Shown here: positions 8,861 to 14,420 of the stretch, piece after piece
How the letters are laid out: each line of letters starts with the position of its first letter
Position numbering within the stretch: position 1 is the first letter of the stretch
Source of the DNA: Porogramme epimiltina
Lineage: Eukaryota > Basidiomycota > Agaricomycetes > Polyporales > Polyporaceae
DNA: 14,420 nt
Reading direction: 5' to 3'
Assembly (NCBI GenBank): GCA_900155495.1
Contig: FTLJ01000565.1
Location: 1 to 14,420, forward strand
Position numbers and translations under genes: made by a program
Notes under the pieces: generated by a model
The model's input: only the letters and a program-made list of their open reading frames with translations
Databases searched by the model: none
Told to the model about the DNA's origin: nothing

Positions 8861-9796
8861 GGTGAATGGTAGCGGCTGGCGATCGACCTGTTCGCAACAG
8901 AGAAGCTGGATCTAGAGCGCCGGCATAATGACTGTAGTGACATCCAAAACGCCCGGCGTAAACTCCGAGCATCCTTGCGGCTAGGGCTGCGCCGTGACGA
9001 ATTCCGGGACGCTGGGGTGCGTTCTTCGGTTAGACGTTGTGCCATATTGCTCGGGCATATGGTCATCTCGGGATGCATTCAGCCTACGCTCGAAAGACCT
9101 GCAGAACGACTGGTCAGCGTCGCACCAAACCTTCGATGATCCGATGCTACAGTATCCGGTCCATACCTGTTACACCGCCACTGACTACGTCATGCACCCG
9201 ATGTTTGGTACAATAGAACTTCAGGCCGTCGTCTTCCCACCACGGTCATACCCGTCTCCCCGTGTGCGGACCTACGGCGTCAAGCGCGCCAAGCTGGGAA
9301 CGGTCAGGAAGCCAGGCCGAAAGTCACGACGGAGTAGAAGTTTCCATAGATACCGACCCAGACGTGCCCGCCCCGCTTCGATTTTTCGTCCGTCAGGACT
9401 CCGCCATTCTGATCTGGAGGGGGCGCTGCTCCTTGAGAGCCTCACGCTAAGCCGCGGCTGCACTGCTTCGGCTTCTTTCCCGCAGGCTGTCTCCGTTCCC
9501 AGTCCTTGACACCGCGTTTCCGTTTGAAGGCCTGCACGGCGAATGGATGCCGTCCCGAACGTTGGCGCGCCTGGAGTGCTCATGCCCGGGGCACCCCGTT
9601 TCCAAGCCCAATTAAAGCAATGCTCGAGATCGCGGGGAGCTTGCTGTGGGGGACAGCAAACACTCGGACAGAACCTCTCCAATTTGATAGACAGGAGGCG
9701 CACCTGGATCGACAGTTCCGCACATTCGCGCACAGCCTGTTGCATGTTCTCAGGTCAGTAACCGGGGAGCTTCAAGAACTGACTTTCTTACTCTGA
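8861..9796 (+). pseudogene. Possible decayed F-box/LRR-like gene
   Basis: Several plus-strand segments look more protein-like than random but sit in different frames. An 88-codon open segment at 8873-9136 reads through LDLERRHNDCSDIQNARRKL. Later segments read LEGALLLESLTLS (near 9410-9450), FEGLHGEWMPSRTLARLE (near 9525-9575) and LLHVLRSVTGELQELTFL (near 9738-9793), leucine spacing reminiscent of F-box-associated repeats. They are in all three plus frames with intervening stops, and I found no splice model that joins them. A relic of an F-box/LRR gene is one reading; a real gene with introns I failed to resolve, or chance, are the others. Confidence 0.22.
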
Positions 9797-10925
9797 TTGG
9801 AATTCTTGAATGCTTCTAGCTGACTCGAGCGGTCGCAGCCGAAGGCACATTCCGTCGGCGGTATCGTCGGGATTAGGCAATAGTCCTGATGGCTTTCCAA
9901 CGTTACGGTACTTTGCAACTCAGAAGAAGCATTGAGACTCGAGCCCACAGTTGACGCGGCCTTGCAATGCCGTCCAGTGCTTATCACTCCTGTCACGCCG
10001 ACGAGTCAAGAATTCGCAGCGTTGGCGCAGACCTCGCCTACATTCACTCCCGCTGGTACCATGTTGAAAAAGTATGCCATTTTACGAAGAACATACTGAT
10101 ATGTGATAAGATGGGCATCATCTTGGAAACTCGGATACATGGGGGAGCGGGGTGGGCAAAGACTTGGGCAAGACGGAGGCACAACAGTGTTCGAAGGAAG
10201 ACGTACCCACAACAGTGACCTCCATCCCGCCGACAGCCAAGTGCAAATATTGCCCATACGTGCCACCGGGTATCTGATGCCAGTCGAAGTGTATGTTGAG
10301 TGTGTGAATGTCCAACGTTTTGCGCAATTGCCGATACGTGCTTCAACGACATTTGCTCCTGCAGCGAGTTTGTAGGTGATAAGAGGGAACCTTTAGCCAA
10401 CTTTGCTGTTGAGAGCAAGCCCACATCGCAAGTTTGAAGTGATTCAACAGCTAGGACGGTACTTTGATCAAGAGGGCGAAAGCAAGGTGAAGGATTTCGA
10501 AACGGGGCGTCGGCGAAGTTGGAGCTTGGGCTGATGTACGTATCACGTGATCTACCGTTGTGTCACCCGATCCAATCTGGGGCGCCAGCATCACGCAGTC
10601 TTTCCTGCCACGATGTAGAAATGGCATGGTCGTCCTGCACCGCGTCGAATCAAGCCTTCCAGTCTGAAGCTGCCCGCTCCGCTCTTCTTTGTCAACCAGC
10701 TCCAAGGCCCTTAGACACTCAGTACAGCCTAGGACACAGTTGAAGGATAGACGCGCGCTGGTCATTGGCGTGTCTCTATGTGGTGGTAACTGCAACAAAC
10801 ATGTCTGGACTCTGGACGCCACACTGTGCGTCTTCGAATGCATGATGTATGGAGCAAGTAGCAACCGAGGTCGAGTTTTCACAGTCGTGCATCGTATACG
10901 CAAAGCAACTGTCAATACAAGAACG
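9797..10925. other. Intergenic stretch downstream of the WD40 fusion gene
   Basis: No gene is supported. The part next to 10925 should contain the 3' UTR of the minus-strand WD40 gene. A 154-codon minus-strand frame (10451-10915) is open but shows no domain, signal or splice partner. Short plus-strand segments such as VIQQLGRYFDQEGESKVKDF (near 10440-10500) are suggestive of coding sequence but isolated. Confidence 0.45.
10542..10551. promoter_or_regulatory. E-box palindrome atcacgtgat
   Basis: This perfect 10-bp palindrome has a CACGTG core flanked by T and A, the form bound by fungal Cbf1-type and other bHLH factors. It is about 375 nt past the 3' end of the WD40 gene and not near any start I can defend, so it may be chance. 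Confidence 0.2.
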
Positions 10926-13628
10926 CTAGAGATAGTCCTTCAAGCGGCGCATATAGACAGTCCCGTCATCAGAACCTGACACTAGATGCTCTCCGTCCGG
11001 TGTAAACGCGACTCGGGTCACCTTGTCGTTGTGCTCGTTGAACGTCTTCACCCTCGTGCCGTCGCTGCGCTTCCACAGCCTCACAGTGCTGTCCCACGAC
11101 GCAGTCGCGATGTACTCCTTGTCCGGCGAGAACGCGGCCGCGTTCACCGCGCTGTCGTGGCCCTCCAGCGACAGCAGCCGCTCGCCGGTGAACGACGCGC
11201 ACACGCGCGCCGTCGCGTCGTCCGACGCGGACAGCACCTCCGTGTTGTCCCGCGAGAACGACACGTCCCACACCGGCCCGTGGTGCTCGCGCAGCGTCAC
11301 GAGCTCGTCGCCCGTCTCCGCGCTCCACACCCGCACCGTGCCGTCCTCGGAGCCCGTCGCGAGCCGCGCGTCGGGCGGGTCGAACTCGCCCGTCCACACC
11401 ATGCCCTCGTGCCCGTGCAGCTCGTGCAGCAGCGCGCCCGTCTGCGCGTCCCACACGCGCCCAGTGCCGTCCGCGCTGCCCGACGCGAGCTTGCGGCCGT
11501 CGGGCGAGAAGCGCACGAACGAGACGGGCTCCGTGTGGCCCTCGAGCGTGTGCAGCGTCGTGCCGTTCTCGACGTCCCAGATGCGGATGGTGCAGTCGTC
11601 GGAGCAGGTAGCGAGGCGCGTGCCGTCGGGCGACCATACGACGTTCTGGATCGTGTCTGCGTGGCCGTCGAGTGTAGCGAGGAGCGTGCCGTCGGCGATG
11701 TTCCACAGGTGGACCACGTGCTCGCTGCCGGCGGACGCTAGGACGGTGCTGTCCGGGGAGAAGGAGAGGGCCCAGATGGTGTCTTGGAGGGAGTCCCAGG
11801 TGCGGGCGAAGACTGAGTGGAAGATGTCCCAGAGAATGATGGAGGAGTCGTCAGAACCACTTGCGGCCCATCTGCTGTCTGGTGAGACGGCCATGGACAT
11901 CACGACACTCGTGTGGGCGTTGGTGGCAGCTCCCTGCGCTATGCGCCGACTGGTTGCTTCATCCTCGTTCATCTCTTCATCTTCGTCCGCCGTGGGACCC
12001 CGCTGATCTCCGTGTTCTTCCTCAACATTTTGAGGTGCATCTAATGGCATCGTATCTATTGATACATTAGTGAAAGGGTAAATTATCAAGGTCAAGAGGA
12101 GAACATACCAGGTTCCTCGGGTTGAGCAGCTGCGTCCTTTTCCACTCCGAATTCTGCCTCTTCTGCCTCTTCTATAGGTTCTGGAACGCGGATGTCCACG
12201 GAAAACGTTCCGACACCGTCTTCGTCGACGTCAATAGGCGGTCGCAAGGCTGCAAGCCCTCCTGGGATGTCGTTCGGGATCTCCTGGCCCTGGATGCAAG
12301 CACGCTTCAGGGTTGATTACGCAGGAGGACGTACTACTACGAACCTGGAAGATCACAATCAAGTCTCTGTCGCATGCGATGGCAATCTCGGCGATGGAGT
12401 TCTGAATCGCTCAAGGATAAGCTGATTGACCCTCAGAGCAGGAATACATACTACGGACCTCAAAGATGTAGTCGAGGAGAGGCTCTACCGGATCAACGGT
12501 GCTCTAGAGGGGACGTAAGGGTCGAATAAAAGCCACAAGAACGACGCTCTTACCCTTTGATGTAGGGGATATTCGACGGGATCTGCATAATCCTCTGACT
12601 GGGAACGCACATCCCGGCGGCCGTCGTCATCGTCGTCGCGTCGTCCAGTCTGGATAACATGCGGACCGGCTGCGGCCTCCATAGGTGTCCTCCAGAATAT
12701 GCGCCTTTTCATTTTGTAGTAGTGGATGAACACGCACTGATCTGCCCGGGGAACGGGGAGCGGGCTCATCACACCCGGAGACGAAGAGATCAGGGGGCGC
12801 GCGGGGACATTGTCTACGTCGTTACTTGTAGGGCCGTAGTTGTACAAGTCCGTACCGGAGAGGTCGTTGCGGTCTATGGTCATTGAGATGCGTGCGCCAG
12901 CGATGTTTGCAACGTTGAAGCTGACGTAGCAGTCCTTGCCCGAGTAATCGCGGTTCTCGAACGCGGCGAGGAACCAGCTCGTCGTCTTGGTCGTCCCCGA
13001 GACGAAGTAGAGCGCGTCCTCGTCTATCCCGAGCTCGCGGATATCGTTCGCAAAGCGCATCCAAGAGTCGAAGTTCTCCTTCATGTATGACACGATGCGC
13101 CGTTTTGCCTGGATGTGCATTGCAACGGGGATAGTGCCGAGCTTGAGAAGCGCGCCACTACTCTCAGAGCAGTTGAATTTTAGGCCAGTGCCGGCAGTCA
13201 CCGTAGCAGGTCCAATGGTGCTTTGGGAATGGTGAGCTACCGTCCGGGGTGGAAAAGTTTACGACGCACCTGCCGGCCTCTGCCTCGAAGCTAATTTCTT
13301 TAGCGGTCATGGATCTACTCGACAAACAAGTCGTCTTGAATGGAGGATAGGGGCCTACTAGAGTTTTCGGGGGGACCTCCAAGCATTTGTAGTTTTCCGG
13401 AAAATCCTGAGAGTCCTCAGATTGGGGGCTCGGGGACATAGCATTGAAGAGGGGGGTGACGTTGCCGAACGGCTTGGACTTGAAGTACACGACGGAACCG
13501 CATTCTATCTCCGGTGTATTTGGGAATGGTTGTGGGTTCCAGAGAGGGAGCCCATGGCAGAGCTTGAGGAGTTCCCGTTGGTATATCTCCCAGGCAGCAG
13601 GGGGAGAACCGCGAGGACGGTCTGCCAT
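10926..13628 (-). CDS. Basidiomycete-specific N-terminal domain fused to eight WD40 repeats
   Basis: Six exons read 13628-13270, 13220-12554, 12503-12459, 12401-12345, 12289-12109 and 12055-10926. The introns are 49, 50, 57, 55 and 53 nt, with donors GTGCGT, GTAAGA, GTCCGT, GTTCGT and GTATGT. The total is 2439 nt, 812 residues. The start is an ATG in strong context (CTCACCATGG). The N-terminal half has GLPLWNPQP (26-34), GSVVYFKSKPFGNVTPLFNA (44-63), LKFNCSESSGALLKLG (133-148), a GTTKTTSWFLAAF segment and DDDDD (315-319). I know this pattern from many agaricomycete proteins of unknown function. A Glu-rich linker (about 415-480) leads to eight WD40 units from about residue 484 to the end, with motifs such as FSPDGRKLASGSADGTGRVW. 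Repeat 6 ends RVCAS instead of the usual Trp-Asp, and repeat 8 ends in YMRR. WD40 repeats form a propeller for protein binding; no signal peptide or membrane helix is evident, so the product is probably intracellular. Confidence 0.88.
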
Positions 13629-14420
13629 GGTGAGAGGGAAACGCAAGAGCGGAGGTCCACTCGCATCCTGGATAGATGGACATTAGATTTTATCAGTGCC
13701 ACCGCTCAAACCTAATATCGTACTCGGAACACGCTCCCGGCCTCGAGGCGCTGTCACTTGGTTTTCGCACGGGGATGGGATCTACCTTACTACTCCCGCT
13801 TGTCCGCGCTGGCGCATGTATGCTCCTCGAACTTTCTGGAGGTGGGGGTTTACACGCACGCCGAAAAATCCTCAAGCAGGCATATTTGCTCTCTTCCATA
13901 TTGCGTGACCGACATGCGTACATGAGCAGACACCCGTCTGCATCAGCGACATTTGATATCACGTGTTGTAGAAGAAGACATAGTGGTATTAATGCGCGTG
14001 TGCATACAAATACACCAAGTGGCCATCTGCGCATCGGTATATCCAACCATAGACAAATGGACACCGCCATAGGCGCGACCTCGGAAGCTTGCCCGAACGA
14101 CTAGAATGTCTAGTCCTGAAAGGGCTGACCCGAGCGCAGGACAATAGCCAAGCCAAATAGCGACAGGGTAAACGTAGGATCTTCGGAGAACTCACATGGA
14201 TCGCAGAGTCCTCCCTGAATGCCCCAAGTCCTATTGCGACACGAAGACGGAGATGGATACGATGCCGTCACCCAACGACACATGAGTGAAACGACGAACC
14301 ACAAAGGATATGGTATCGTGTGCATGGGAGTTAGGGCACTGTCTTGAAGATGCGACGTGGGGGCTGTATGGTAAGAAGTCACTAGTGGACACCACTTTTA
14401 TGATAAAACACAGGCCTTAC
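13629..14420. other. Right flank, no gene recognised
   Basis: The left part should be the promoter and leader of the minus-strand WD40 fusion gene. A 142-codon plus-strand frame (13676-14104) has no domain and is probably chance. On the minus strand near the edge, 14113-14382 is open; the edge itself reads GTAAGG and an acceptor-like ATACAG ends near 14369, so the last exon of a gene entering from the right is possible. The encoded peptide matches nothing I know. Confidence 0.4.
13687..13694 (-). promoter_or_regulatory. TATA-like element of the WD40 fusion gene
   Basis: The minus strand reads GATAAAAT about 60 nt before the ATG at 13628, a suitable distance for a short fungal leader of roughly 30 nt. 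It deviates from the consensus in the first base, so it is a candidate only. Confidence 0.35.

Noticed and set aside
10969..12006. Large open frames on both strands overlapping the WD40 exon (10969-11706 minus, 10986-11741 plus, 11023-12006 plus)
   Set aside because: High GC keeps the other frames open. Only the 12055-10926 frame shows WD40 motifs.

Overview
The window looks like nuclear DNA of a filamentous basidiomycete, most likely an Agaricomycete. Short GT-AG introns of 49-77 nt interrupt every gene I could resolve, the intergenic spaces are long, and all four protein families are ones typical of mushroom-forming fungi. There is no sign of bacterial operons, rRNA, tRNA, CRISPR arrays or an intact transposon.

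I could rebuild four multi-exon genes, and in each the splice phases and total length close exactly. From left to right they are: (1) 789-2762, minus strand, a 618-residue type I membrane protein with a small secreted-type ectodomain, one membrane helix and a long Ser/Pro-rich cytoplasmic tail; (2) 4842-6501, plus strand, a 461-residue F-box protein with a leucine-rich body and an acidic C-terminal tail, preceded by a likely 5'-UTR intron; (3) 7024-8189, minus strand, a 327-residue secreted protein of the Egh16/Gas1-like (GEGP) family with a Ser/Thr/Asp repeat tail; (4) 10926-13628, minus strand, an 812-residue fusion of an N-terminal domain I know only as an uncharacterised basidiomycete family with eight C-terminal WD40 repeats.

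Genes 1 and 2 are divergent and share a spacer of about 2 kb. Genes 2 and 3 converge across about 0.5 kb. Between the promoter of gene 3 and the 3' end of gene 4 lie about 2.7 kb in which I find no intact gene, only scattered leucine-rich fragments in different frames that may be a decayed F-box/LRR gene. The flanks (1-788 and 13629-14420) hold no gene I can defend.

The genes do not form an obvious pathway. The window joins two surface or secreted proteins with two intracellular scaffold-type proteins (F-box and WD40 fusion), and I see no evidence for a single gene cluster. The most interesting item is the WD40 fusion; the secreted protein, whose predicted mature N-terminus is a histidine, comes second.
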